Positions 26,224 through 34,675 of a DNA stretch of 64,000 nt are shown piece after piece (within the stretch, counting starts at the first letter, position 1; each line of letters starts with the position of its first letter). The stretch comes from DATMNR01 sp963702765 (GTDB lineage: Bacteria; Chloroflexota; Ktedonobacteria; Ktedonobacterales; Ktedonobacteraceae), in assembly GCA_963702765.1 (NCBI GenBank), contig CAVPEB010000030.1:1-64000 (forward strand). Reading direction: 5' to 3'. The notes under the pieces were generated by a model. The model made no database searches. It was not told the origin of the DNA and worked only from the letters and a program-made list of their open reading frames with translations. A program made the translations under genes and the position numbers.

Positions 26224-26775
26224 ATGAACCCCCGTTGGCTTCTGCCCTTTACACATGGGGTAGACATGCGAGCAATCGATTACCTGGTAAGCCTGGCGAA
26301 GAATAATGGGGCAACACTTATTCCTGTAACGCTGGTCTCTGTACCTAACCATTCACGCTCTGGAGGAGCACGTCTTGAGCATATCCAGCAATCGAAGGAT
26401 TTCCTGGAAGCTGTCAAATACAAATCTGCCAGGTTTCAGGTACCTGTTGAACGCTATGAAGTCTTTACGAGCGACGTCAAGCAAAGTATCACGACACTCG
26501 TACATGACTTGCATTGTGACGGGATTGTCATGGTTGCGGTCGAGCATAAAGAAGTCTTGCTGCGTGCATACGAACTGAAACAATTGCTGGTCGAACCTCC
26601 TGCGTCTCTTGTGCTTATTCGCTTGCCGGCACATTCGCAAGAAGTTCGGGCTTTTCATCTGGGAACCAGGTTCTTGTCATGGCTGCGCCGACTCTGGCGT
26701 TACGGGGTCGATGTAGGACCAGTGCAGAACGTACTGGAGACGGAGCATGTATCCCAGTTCAAGTCAGGAGAATAG
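26224..26775 (+). CDS. USP-like soluble protein, copy 2
   Basis: 183 residues, a paralogue of the protein at 23096: same start WLLPFTHGVDMRAIDYLVSL, the shared LEHIQQSKDFLEAVKYKSAR helix, VERYEVFTSDVKQSIT and LVLIRLPAH. The C-terminal 40 residues are unrelated to copy 1. There is no GxxG-x9-G nucleotide loop. The ATG follows AGAAAGGAATCAAG. It closes the second copy of the kinase-regulator-USP unit. Possible roles are a diffusible accessory sensor or a binding partner of the kinases. Confidence 0.72.
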   Translation: MNPRWLLPFTHGVDMRAIDYLVSLAKNNGATLIPVTLVSVPNHSRSGGARLEHIQQSKDFLEAVKYKSARFQVPVERYEVFTSDVKQSITTLVHDLHCDGIVMVAVEHKEVLLRAYELKQLLVEPPASLVLIRLPAHSQEVRAFHLGTRFLSWLRRLWRYGVDVGPVQNVLETEHVSQFKSGE

Positions 26776-27002
26776 CTGTTACATGTCTAACTTCTTACAT
26801 TTACCTATCATGCAAATTGCGGGTTCTTTGGTGAGTTGGCATGGCGTTGTGATGACTTCGTGAGGTTATAACCGCAGGTAGTGATAATACTGTGATGCCA
26901 GGGCGTTAGGTTTCCCATCAAGGGGCTTTAGCACCAATTGGGAGCTACTTCCTGCATAGAGCAACTTGTACATGTGACTTAGTTTAGGAAGGAATCACTG
27001 GC

Positions 27003-27470
27003 ATGAGCGGAGCACGAATTTTGCTGGTTGAGGATGACGAGGTTTTGTGTGACCTGGTCAATCGCAATCTCAAAGCACGTGAGCACGAAGTAAGCATTGC
27101 TGAAGATGCTCAGACAGCACTCGCGTTTTTGCGTGCTACTACTTACGATCTGATTGTCCTCGATATCAACCTTCCCGATCAGACAGGCTGGGATGTCCTG
27201 CGCGCAGCTCTCAGCGAGGGATGTATCAAGCCACTGGTCGTGGAGGGACAGGGCGAGAAGTTGCCGGTGGTGGTACTTTCTGCCGTCCGCGTCGGGCCTG
27301 GTCGACTGGCGGAGTTTCACCCGCTGGCGTATTTGCCCAAGCCTTTTCCAATGGATGCCCTGCTGCGCCTGGCTGCGGAGGCCGCACAACGCAGGACTAC
27401 TTCTGTCAGCAATGAAGAATCTATTGTATCTCAGCAGCCGCAGCTGAACGAGGAGGAACTACATGCTTGA
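27003..27470 (+). CDS. Receiver-only response regulator at the head of the kdp operon
   Basis: 155 residues: a CheY-like receiver with acidic pocket E10/D11/D12, Asp54 (LIVLDINLPDQTGW), Ser in VVLSAVR and Lys in YLPKPFP, then a 35-residue hydrophilic tail without a DNA-binding domain. An insertion (about 75-87, LVVEGQGEKLPV region) precedes beta4. It overlaps the small peptide gene that leads into kdpF and kdpA, so it is probably co-transcribed with the pump genes. It may act as a phosphate sink or bind a protein target; a kdp operon usually carries no such gene. Confidence 0.85.
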   Translation: MSGARILLVEDDEVLCDLVNRNLKAREHEVSIAEDAQTALAFLRATTYDLIVLDINLPDQTGWDVLRAALSEGCIKPLVVEGQGEKLPVVVLSAVRVGPGRLAEFHPLAYLPKPFPMDALLRLAAEAAQRRTTSVSNEESIVSQQPQLNEEELHA

Positions 27471-27546
27471 TCTGATTATCATTGTGGTGACCATTGTCAC
27501 GTTTGTGGCGTTCATCGGCTTCACCGAGGGCTGTGAGCGCCTGTAG
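27463..27546 (+). CDS. 27-residue single-helix membrane peptide before kdpF
   Basis: A 28-codon frame (ATG to TAG) overlapping the last codons of the receiver gene, with GAGGAGG-like GAGGAACT upstream. It encodes one hydrophobic helix (LIIIVVTIVTFVAFIGF) ending in TEGCERL. It lies 15 nt before kdpF and has the same scale and topology. I recall similar tiny peptides ending in ERL just ahead of kdpF in other phyla, but this is memory, not a search. It may be an additional small subunit or stabiliser of the Kdp complex. Confidence 0.65.
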   Translation: MLDLIIIVVTIVTFVAFIGFTEGCERL

Positions 27547-27561
27547 GAAAGGAGAGTTCGT

Positions 27562-27657
27562 ATGAACACACCCCTGGAGTACATTCTAGTGGGCATTGTG
27601 ACGCTGGCCGTGCTTGTCTATCTCGTACTCGCCCTGCTCATGCCCGAGAAATTTTAA
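27562..27657 (+). CDS. kdpF: KdpF, small subunit of the potassium pump
   Basis: A 31-residue single-helix protein that matches the KdpF pattern from end to end: LEYILVGIVTLAVLVYLVLA, then LLMPEKF, the conserved PEKF end. KdpF stabilises the KdpABC complex in the membrane. The ATG follows GGAAAGGAGAGTTCGT. It sits between the 27-residue peptide and kdpA (36 nt), in the normal kdpFABC order. Confidence 0.9.
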   Translation: MNTPLEYILVGIVTLAVLVYLVLALLMPEKF

Positions 27658-27693
27658 TGTCGTCAACAAGCGAAAAAAGTGAGGTAAGAAATT

Positions 27694-29445
27694 ATGCCTG
27701 TAACACTCAATAGTGTCCTGCAGGTGCTGATCTTTCTGGTCATCGTGCTGCTGGTGACCAAGCCGCTCGGCCTCTATATGTACAAAATCTTCAACGGGGA
27801 GCGCACCTGGCTCTCGCCGGTCTTTGTCCCCGTCGAGCGCTTTATCTACCGACTCTGTGGCGTGAACCAGGATGAGGAGCAGAAGTGGACGGGCTACATG
27901 ATCTCTGTGCTGATCTTCAGCGTGGTGGGCATGTTGCTCCTGTATGCGTTCGAGCGCACCCAGCAGTGGCAGGGATCATTCTTCAATCCGCAGGGGTTTC
28001 CCAATGTGGAGCCGCAACTGGCTTTCAACACGGCAGCCAGCTTCACGACCAACACCAACTGGCAGAACTATATCGGCGAGCAGGTCATGACCTATCTGAC
28101 GCAGATGGGCGGGCTGGCCTTTCATCAGTTCGTCTCCGCCGCTGCCGGTATCGCAATGGCCGTGGCACTGGTGCGCGGGCTTGCGCGCCGCAGCGCGCAG
28201 CACCTGGGTAATTTCTGGGTTGACCTGACGCGTGCTACGCTCTACCTCCTGCTGCCGATCTCTATTATCGTCGCCTTAGTCTTCGTCTCGCAGGGGATGA
28301 TCCAGAACTTCAACCCGTATACCGTTGTGCATACCCTGAACGGGCAAACGCAAACCATCGCCCAAGGGCCGGTGGCTTCGATGGAGGCGATCAAGGACCT
28401 GGGCACCAACGGTGGGGGCTTCTTCAACGTCAACTCGGCGCAGCCCTTGGAGAACCCCAACGCCCTCACTGCCTTGATCATCATCCTTGAGGAGATCAGC
28501 ATTGGTGCTGGCCTGTTCTACATGTTCGGCAAGTGGGTGGGCGACACACGCCAGGGTTGGGTGCTGTGGGTTGTTTCGGCCATCCTGTTTGTGATCGGTC
28601 TGGCGGTCGTCATCCCCGCCGAGCAGACAGGCAATCCCATCCTGACAAGCGTCGGAGCGAACCAGCAGGTCAGCGCGACGCAGGCGGGCGGCAACATGGA
28701 GGGGAAGGAGGTGAGGTATGGCATCACTATCTCGGCGCTCCAAGAAGTAACCACGACAGCCACTTCGACGGGTACCGTCATGAGCTTCCACGATAGCTAT
28801 ACGCCGCTGGGAGGGATGGTGCTCATCGCCAACATCGCACTTGGTGAGATCATCTTTGGAGGGGTCGGTGCAGGGCTGTACTGCATGATCATGTTTGCCG
28901 TCATTGCAGTCTTCATCGCTGGGCTGATGGTGGGGAGGACACCTGAGTATCTGGGCAAGAAGATCGAACGCAAGGAGATCATGATGGCAGTGCTGGGCTT
29001 ACTGGTCTCACCCCTGGTGATCCTGGGCTTTTCCGCTGTGGCTGTAGTACTCCCGGCGGGCATAGCTGGGCTCACGACGGGAGCCGGCAACCTGGGGCCA
29101 CATGGGCTCACAGATATCCTGTACGGCTTCACTTCTACTAATGGTAACAATGGATCGGCCTTCGCCGGACTCAACGGCAATAACCCTTTCTACAACTGGA
29201 CGCTGGGCTTTGCCATGTTGATTGGCCGCTTTGCCGAGGTTATCCCCTTGCTGGCTTTAGGAGGAGCACTCGTCAAGAAGAGGGTCGTTCCTGCCAGCCT
29301 GGGTACCTTCCCCACAACAGGGCCGCTCTGGATTGCTCTCTTGATTGGCGTGATTCTCATAGTGGGCGCGCTCACCTTTTTCCCGGCGTACGCCCTGGGG
29401 CCGATTGTCGAACAGTTGTTGATGCATGCAGGGAAGGTGTTCTAA
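27694..29445 (+). CDS. kdpA: Potassium-transporting ATPase subunit A
   Basis: A 583-residue polytopic channel-like subunit of the Kdp pump with the repeated pore/selectivity motifs of the family: FTTNTNWQNYIGE (first pore loop), DLGTNGGGFFNVNSAQPLENP, GSAFAGLNGNNPFYN. It belongs to the superfamily of potassium transporters (Trk/Ktr-like) and selects K+, passing it to KdpB. Its length is near the family norm (about 560). The ATG follows GTGAGGTAAG. The base composition of this and the next two genes is clearly richer in G+C than the flanking signalling genes. Confidence 0.96.
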   Translation: MPVTLNSVLQVLIFLVIVLLVTKPLGLYMYKIFNGERTWLSPVFVPVERFIYRLCGVNQDEEQKWTGYMISVLIFSVVGMLLLYAFERTQQWQGSFFNPQGFPNVEPQLAFNTAASFTTNTNWQNYIGEQVMTYLTQMGGLAFHQFVSAAAGIAMAVALVRGLARRSAQHLGNFWVDLTRATLYLLLPISIIVALVFVSQGMIQNFNPYTVVHTLNGQTQTIAQGPVASMEAIKDLGTNGGGFFNVNSAQPLENPNALTALIIILEEISIGAGLFYMFGKWVGDTRQGWVLWVVSAILFVIGLAVVIPAEQTGNPILTSVGANQQVSATQAGGNMEGKEVRYGITISALQEVTTTATSTGTVMSFHDSYTPLGGMVLIANIALGEIIFGGVGAGLYCMIMFAVIAVFIAGLMVGRTPEYLGKKIERKEIMMAVLGLLVSPLVILGFSAVAVVLPAGIAGLTTGAGNLGPHGLTDILYGFTSTNGNNGSAFAGLNGNNPFYNWTLGFAMLIGRFAEVIPLLALGGALVKKRVVPASLGTFPTTGPLWIALLIGVILIVGALTFFPAYALGPIVEQLLMHAGKVF

Positions 29446-29446
29446 G

Positions 29447-31630
29447 ATGCAAACCGATATGAAAACCGATGAGTTAGAAGTCAAACAGTGGAAGACGCGC
29501 CGCAAGGGAGAAATCTCGATCTGGGACCCAAAGATCATCCGCGCCGCCATTCCGGAGTCGTTCAAGAAACTCGACCCTCGCGTGCAGGTCAAGAACCCGG
29601 TGATGTTCGTCGTGGAGGTCGGCAGCGTGATCACGACGCTTGAGTTCGTGCGCCTCCTGTTCACCCAACCAAGCGGGACCTTCACGCGTGACGTGTTAAC
29701 CTACGAGACGATCTTCGTGCTGGCGGTGACCATCTGGTTGTGGTTCACCGTGGTCTTTGCCAACTTCGCCGAGGCCATGGCCGAGGGACGTGGCAAGGCG
29801 CAGGCCGACACCCTGCGGCGCGCACGCACAACCACCATGGCCAAGCGTCTGGCAAGCGCCGACCGCACTGGGCAGGTGCAAGAGGTAGCAGCGCCGGATC
29901 TGCGCAAAGGCGACCTGGTGCTGGTCGAGGCAGGGGACGTGATCCCCGGAGATGGAGACGTGGTGGAGGGTGTGGCCTCGGTGGACGAATCGGCCATCAC
30001 GGGCGAGTCGGCACCTGTCATTCGCGAGAGCGGCGGCGACCGCAGCGCCGTGACGGGCGGCACGCGTGTACTTTCCGATTGGGTCGTGGTGCAGATCAGC
30101 GCCAATCCAGGCGAAACCTTCCTGGATCGCATGATCGCGCTCGTGGAGGGCGCGAAGCGCCAGAAGACGCCCAACGAGATCGCACTGAATATCCTGATCG
30201 CCGCCTTGACGATCATCTTCGTGCTGGTGGTGGTCTCCCTCGAGCCGTTTGCCATCTACTCGGGCCAGCCGGTCTCGGTCACGACGCTGATCGCCCTGCT
30301 GGTGTGCCTGATCCCGACCACCATCGGCGGATTACTTTCGGCCATCGGAATCGCAGGCATGGATCGCATGGTACAGCGCAATGTGCTGGCCATGAGCGGG
30401 CGTGCGGTCGAGGCTGCGGGTGACGTGGATGTTTTGCTCTTAGACAAGACTGGCACCATCACGTTGGGCAATCGTCAGGCGACACGCTTTGTGCCACTAC
30501 ACAACGTGGAGGAGCGGGACCTGGCTGAGGCGGCTATGCTCTCGAGCCTGGCGGATGAGACCCCGGAGGGACGCTCGATTGTCGCCCTGGCGAAGGAGAA
30601 GTACGGTTTTACTGATGAACTCGACCCCTCCACAGTGTTTATTCCATTCTCTGCTATGACGCGCATGAGTGGCGTTGACATGAATGGAGCGCATAATGGA
30701 GGTGGGCAGGAGGCAGTACACTCAATTCGCAAGGGTGCTGGGGACTCCGTGGCTGCGTATGTGGCCGAACATGGGGGGACGAGCAGTGACGAGTTGAAAA
30801 CGATCGTCAACGGCATCGCCAGCGCGGGCAGCACGCCGCTCGTTGTGGCAGAGGTAGAATCGGCAGCGAGTGGATCAGATGGGCACGCGCGCGTGCTCGG
30901 GGTCATCGAACTCAAAGATATCGTGAAAGGTGGCATGCGCGCACGCTTCGATGAGATGCGTAAGATGGGTATCCGCACCATCATGATCACCGGCGACAAT
31001 CCGTTGACCGCTGCCGCCATCGCCAAGGAAGCGGGCGTGGACGACTTCCTGGCGCAGGCCACGCCTGAGACCAAGATGAAGCTGATCAAAGAGCAACAGA
31101 CAGGCGGACGTATGGTGGCCATGACGGGTGATGGCACAAATGATGCACCTGCCCTGGCACAGGCCGATGTGGGCGTGGCGATGAACACCGGCACGCAGGC
31201 GGCCAAAGAGGCGGCCAACATGGTCGACCTCGACTCCAACCCGACCAAGCTGATCGAGGTGGTGGAGGTGGGCAAGCAACTCTTGATAACGCGCGGGGCG
31301 CTGACCACGTTCAGCATCGCGAACGACGTGGCCAAGTACTTTGCCATCATCCCGGCGGCGTTTGCCGTGACCTATCCGCAGCTCGAGGCCTTGAACGTCA
31401 TGGGACTGGCGACGCCGCACAGTGCGGTGCTTTCGGCGGTGATCTTCAACGCGCTGATCATTGTGGCGTTAATCCCGTTGGCCCTGCGAGGCGTCAAGTA
31501 CCGCCCAATTGGGGCAGGTGCCCTCTTGCGCCGCAATCTCTTGATTTACGGCGTCGGCGGCATCATTGCTCCGTTCATTGGCATTAAGCTCATCGACCTG
31601 GTGCTGGTCGCGCTGCACCTGACGCTCTAA
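29447..31630 (+). CDS. kdpB: Potassium-transporting P-type ATPase subunit B
   Basis: About 727 residues, the catalytic P-type ATPase subunit. It has the actuator loop TGES (185-188), whose Ser is the site of inhibitory phosphorylation in E. coli KdpB, phosphorylation motif DKTGTIT with Asp333, the nucleotide-domain region, MITGDNPLTAAAIAKEAGVD, and hinge TGDGTNDAPALAQADVGVAMN. The frame is open from 29426 inside kdpA, but the ATG at 29447, 1 nt after the kdpA stop with AGGGAAGG upstream, gives a normal N-terminus. It couples ATP hydrolysis to K+ uptake through KdpA. Confidence 0.96.
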   Translation: MQTDMKTDELEVKQWKTRRKGEISIWDPKIIRAAIPESFKKLDPRVQVKNPVMFVVEVGSVITTLEFVRLLFTQPSGTFTRDVLTYETIFVLAVTIWLWFTVVFANFAEAMAEGRGKAQADTLRRARTTTMAKRLASADRTGQVQEVAAPDLRKGDLVLVEAGDVIPGDGDVVEGVASVDESAITGESAPVIRESGGDRSAVTGGTRVLSDWVVVQISANPGETFLDRMIALVEGAKRQKTPNEIALNILIAALTIIFVLVVVSLEPFAIYSGQPVSVTTLIALLVCLIPTTIGGLLSAIGIAGMDRMVQRNVLAMSGRAVEAAGDVDVLLLDKTGTITLGNRQATRFVPLHNVEERDLAEAAMLSSLADETPEGRSIVALAKEKYGFTDELDPSTVFIPFSAMTRMSGVDMNGAHNGGGQEAVHSIRKGAGDSVAAYVAEHGGTSSDELKTIVNGIASAGSTPLVVAEVESAASGSDGHARVLGVIELKDIVKGGMRARFDEMRKMGIRTIMITGDNPLTAAAIAKEAGVDDFLAQATPETKMKLIKEQQTGGRMVAMTGDGTNDAPALAQADVGVAMNTGTQAAKEAANMVDLDSNPTKLIEVVEVGKQLLITRGALTTFSIANDVAKYFAIIPAAFAVTYPQLEALNVMGLATPHSAVLSAVIFNALIIVALIPLALRGVKYRPIGAGALLRRNLLIYGVGGIIAPFIGIKLIDLVLVALHLTL

Positions 31631-31709
31631 GGAAGTGGAAGAAAGAGAGAACGGGTGCGCGTTACCCAGCACGTGGTGACGCCACCCTGGTTGTAGAAGG
31701 AAGAATGAG

Positions 31710-32348
31710 ATGAACACATTTTTGACGAAGTACCTGCGTCCGGCGGTGGTGTTACTTGTGATCCTGACCATCGTGACCGGCTTCCTCTATCCCGGCGTGG
31801 TGACGGTCCTGGCCCAGGTCTTCTTTAACCATGCGGCCAACGGCAGCATGGTGTGCAATGCCCAGGGGCAGGTCATCGGCTCTGAGCAGATCGGGCAGTA
31901 TTGGACAGACCTGAAGTACTTCCACGGGCGACCCTCGGTGACCGTCAACCCGTCGACCGGGACGCCCGAGCCCTATGCAGCTGACAACTCAACGGCCTCG
32001 AACCTGGGTCCGACCAACGCGACGCTCAAGCAAGATGTGCAGCAGCGCGTCGCGGCCTGGCAAGCGGAATTCAAGAAAGAGAATCTGCCGGTACCTTCCG
32101 GTTCTGTGCCTGTAGATCTTGTGACCGCCTCTGGCTCTGGACTGGACCCGGACATCACGATTGCCGGGGCGATGTACCAGGTGCCGATCGTGGCGGCGGC
32201 ACGCGGGATGAGCCAGCAGGAGGTCACCAACCTGGTCACCTCCAATGAATCAGGGCGCTTTCTGGGTATCTTCGGCGAGCCCTATATTAACGTTCTCGCT
32301 CTGAACCTGGCGCTGGATGGCCCCAGTCAGAACGTGCATCAGTGCTAA
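31710..32348 (+). CDS. kdpC: Potassium-transporting ATPase subunit C
   Basis: 212 residues with a single N-terminal membrane helix (LRPAVVLLVILTIVTGFLYP) and an outer domain with the KdpC signatures IGSEQIGQYWTDLKYFHGRPS, ASGSGLDPDITIAGAMYQVP and FLGIFGEPYINVLALNLALD. KdpC is needed for assembly and raises the ATP affinity of KdpB. The ATG follows GAAGGAAGAATGAG. It is 79 nt after kdpB, a wider gap than elsewhere in the operon. Confidence 0.95.
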   Translation: MNTFLTKYLRPAVVLLVILTIVTGFLYPGVVTVLAQVFFNHAANGSMVCNAQGQVIGSEQIGQYWTDLKYFHGRPSVTVNPSTGTPEPYAADNSTASNLGPTNATLKQDVQQRVAAWQAEFKKENLPVPSGSVPVDLVTASGSGLDPDITIAGAMYQVPIVAAARGMSQQEVTNLVTSNESGRFLGIFGEPYINVLALNLALDGPSQNVHQC

Positions 32349-32362
32349 TCCTGTGCATAGCG

Positions 32363-32398
32363 CTGGAGGTGCGGTATGGTCCCATACCGTACCTCCAG
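32363..32398. terminator. 17-bp hairpin between kdpC and the KdpD-domain gene
   Basis: Arms 32363-32379 and 32382-32398 (left arm CTGGAGGTGCGGTATGG) pair with one mismatch around a minimal loop, 14 nt after the kdpC stop. No T-run follows, so it is a weak intrinsic terminator or an RNA-processing or stability element that could lower expression of the downstream sensor part. Confidence 0.5.
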
Positions 32399-32443
32399 GA
32401 CCATACAAAGCATTGTTGGAGTGCGTAGTGATAAGATAGAGAA

Positions 32444-33760
32444 ATGATGTCTGAGCAATCACCTGATGAACAGCAGCAGCAACGCGAAGAGGGACGTCCC
32501 GATCCGGAGGAAATTCTGCGTCGATATAGCTTGAGAGATAGCGACCTGGAAGTTCCTATCTCGTCTGTACACTTGACACCCCGGACAGGAGATGGAACAT
32601 CTACTCAATCCGAGGGTTATCCACACAGGCGCGGCCGCTTGCGTGTCTACCTGGGGTCGGTAGCAGGCTCGGGGAAAACCTATACCATGCTCAACGAGGG
32701 ACATCGTCGTGAGGGCCGGGGTACAGACGTCGTGATTGGGTACGTCGAAACGCATGGGCGTCCGCAGACACAGGCGCAAATAGGGGACTTAGAGATTATC
32801 CCGCGCAAGAAGGTGACCTATCGCGGAGTGACACTTGAGGAGATGGATACAGAGGCCGTCATCGCTCGTCATCCCAAAGTAGCCCTTGTAGACGAACTGG
32901 CCCATACCAATGTACCAGGCTCAAAGCATGTAAAACGTTACCAGGATGTCGAGGAGATCCTGGATGCTGGTATTGACGTAGTCACCACGCTCAACATCCA
33001 ACACCTGGAGAGTCTTAATGACCTTGTAGCAAGCATCACGGGCGTGCGCGTGCGCGAAACGCTGCCGGACTGGATCCTTGACCAGGCCGAAGAAGTGGAG
33101 CTGATCGATATCTCGCCATACGCCCTGCGGCAGCGCATGAGACACGGCAATATCTACCCACCTGAGCGTATTGATGCTGCGCTCAACAACTTCTTCCGTG
33201 AGGGCAATCTGACTGCATTGCGTGAGATAGCCCTACGGCGCACCGCAGAGAAGACCGAAGCTCAATTGCAGGAGTACATGGCTCAGCATGGAATCACTGA
33301 AATGAGGTCTGCTGGCGAACGGGTAATGGTGGGCTTCGATCACCGCCCACATACACGCGAGGTCATCCGTGATGCCTGGCGCCTGTCCCATGGCCTGCAT
33401 GCCGAACTGCTCGCCATCTCGATCCAACCGGAGGGCTATCTCGCCTTCAGGAGTAAACTTATTCGGCTGCTCAAATACCGTGGAGAGGCGAAGCAGCATT
33501 GGGAGGAAGCGCAGCGCCGGCTAGAAGAGCATGCAATACTCGCGGAGGATCTTGGCGCAGAGGTTATCCGAACGAGCAGTCATGATATCGCCAAAACGTT
33601 GGTAGAGATAGCCCACGAGCGCCAGGTGACCCAACTGGTGCTTGGTCAGCCTGCTCGCAGCCATTGGGAAGAGCTGCTACGTGGCTCCATCATCAATCGC
33701 TTACTGCGGCTGAGTACCGATATGGACATTCATCTCGTACCTCGCAGTGGAGATGAGTAG
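32444..33760 (+). CDS. kdpD: Stand-alone KdpD N-terminal domain plus USP domain
   Basis: 438 residues: a disordered Gln/Glu-rich start, then the KdpD domain (about 63-275) with P-loop GSVAGSGKT (71-79), GYVETHGRPQT, Walker-B-like KVALVDELAHTNVPGS and the DVVTTLNIQHLESLND block. A USP domain (about 290-435) ends IINRLLRLSTDMDIHLVPR. The membrane, GAF and kinase parts of a full KdpD (about 900 aa) are absent; the gene stops where they would begin. Split KdpD proteins exist in other phyla; the kinase halves are probably the genes at 20500 and 23672. Starts at 32444 and 32447 are equivalent. It follows kdpC after a hairpin. Confidence 0.92.
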   Translation: MMSEQSPDEQQQQREEGRPDPEEILRRYSLRDSDLEVPISSVHLTPRTGDGTSTQSEGYPHRRGRLRVYLGSVAGSGKTYTMLNEGHRREGRGTDVVIGYVETHGRPQTQAQIGDLEIIPRKKVTYRGVTLEEMDTEAVIARHPKVALVDELAHTNVPGSKHVKRYQDVEEILDAGIDVVTTLNIQHLESLNDLVASITGVRVRETLPDWILDQAEEVELIDISPYALRQRMRHGNIYPPERIDAALNNFFREGNLTALREIALRRTAEKTEAQLQEYMAQHGITEMRSAGERVMVGFDHRPHTREVIRDAWRLSHGLHAELLAISIQPEGYLAFRSKLIRLLKYRGEAKQHWEEAQRRLEEHAILAEDLGAEVIRTSSHDIAKTLVEIAHERQVTQLVLGQPARSHWEELLRGSIINRLLRLSTDMDIHLVPRSGDE

Positions 33761-33779
33761 GAGGGATGGTGAAGAGGAA

Positions 33780-34535
33780 ATGCTACATTCCAACGAGCAT
33801 GAGCTTTCACAAGAACCCGGGCAGGCGTCTGAAAGACAACTACTCGTGGGGGTTGATACGCCTATCTCACCTGCAACGCAATACATGTTGCGCACAGTCG
33901 GCACCTTGTTTGATCCCTACTCGGCGCATCTGCGACTGCTTGTGCTCACTGTTATACCCACCCCATATCCAGCAGGTCGCTCTGTAGCACCGTATCCTCT
34001 GTCACCAACGCGCGAGCAGCGGACGCAAGCGGAAGAGACGCTGCAGGAAGTGCAAACCACTCTGCAACATGACGGGATGAGTTCATCGCAGATCGAGATG
34101 CTTGTTCGCGTGGGAAGCCCTGCCGATGAACTGGCCGCTGTGGCAAGCAAGCGACATATCGATTGTATCGTCATTGGAAGCCGGGGAAACTCGCCTGGAC
34201 AGCGGTTCAGGCGCTGGCTTATTGGCAGTACTTCGCGCCGCGTCGGCAAACTTGCACTTTGTCCTGTTCTGGTAGTGACTCTGCCACGATCCCGAGACCG
34301 GAGGGATCTGGTCGCCTGGTATGAAGCTGCAATTATACAATCACTGCATGATCAGTCTGCTACTCTCAGCATCTTCACCGCGCAAGAGGTGGCCGGGCGC
34401 TTTCTTCCGCATCAGACGCATACCGTGGGGCGAAAAGAGAGGATAGCAGCGACGCACGCTTTAAAGCACCTGGCAGATACAGGTGTCCTCTGCCGGCGGG
34501 AAGTGCACGGAGAGGTATGGTATCTCAATGATTAA
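33780..34535 (+). CDS. Universal stress protein with winged-helix-like C-terminal tail
   Basis: About 251 residues. The USP domain (about 25-165) has LLVGVDTPISPATQYML, SPADELAAVASKRHIDCIVI and a nucleotide loop GSRGNSPGQRFRRWLIGSTS (longer than the classic GxxG-x9-G). The last 80 residues (YEAAIIQSLHDQ, FTAQEVAGRFLP, KERIAATHALKHLADTGVL, VHGEVWYLN) read like a winged helix: helices followed by a beta hairpin. If so, it would link ATP or AMP sensing to DNA binding, which is inference. The ATG at 33780 has GAAGAGGAA in front; an ATG at 33747 overlaps the kdpD-domain stop. Confidence 0.75.
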   Translation: MLHSNEHELSQEPGQASERQLLVGVDTPISPATQYMLRTVGTLFDPYSAHLRLLVLTVIPTPYPAGRSVAPYPLSPTREQRTQAEETLQEVQTTLQHDGMSSSQIEMLVRVGSPADELAAVASKRHIDCIVIGSRGNSPGQRFRRWLIGSTSRRVGKLALCPVLVVTLPRSRDRRDLVAWYEAAIIQSLHDQSATLSIFTAQEVAGRFLPHQTHTVGRKERIAATHALKHLADTGVLCRREVHGEVWYLND

Positions 34536-34675
34536 TGTCATTTGAACTTGCAAAATAGCGCAATGCAGTGCTTGATTTGTTTGAACAGGGAGAACCGATA
34601 GAGGGCTGTGAACGCATACTAGAAGGCTGAGGCTCTACGTGGATACTACCGGAGAAGAGGGAGAGGAGAGACATC

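Noticed and set aside
30475..31350. 291-codon open frame on the minus strand inside kdpB
   Set aside because: It lies fully antisense to a textbook kdpB in G+C-rich DNA, which yields long chance frames; the product is Ser/Ala-rich and resembles nothing.
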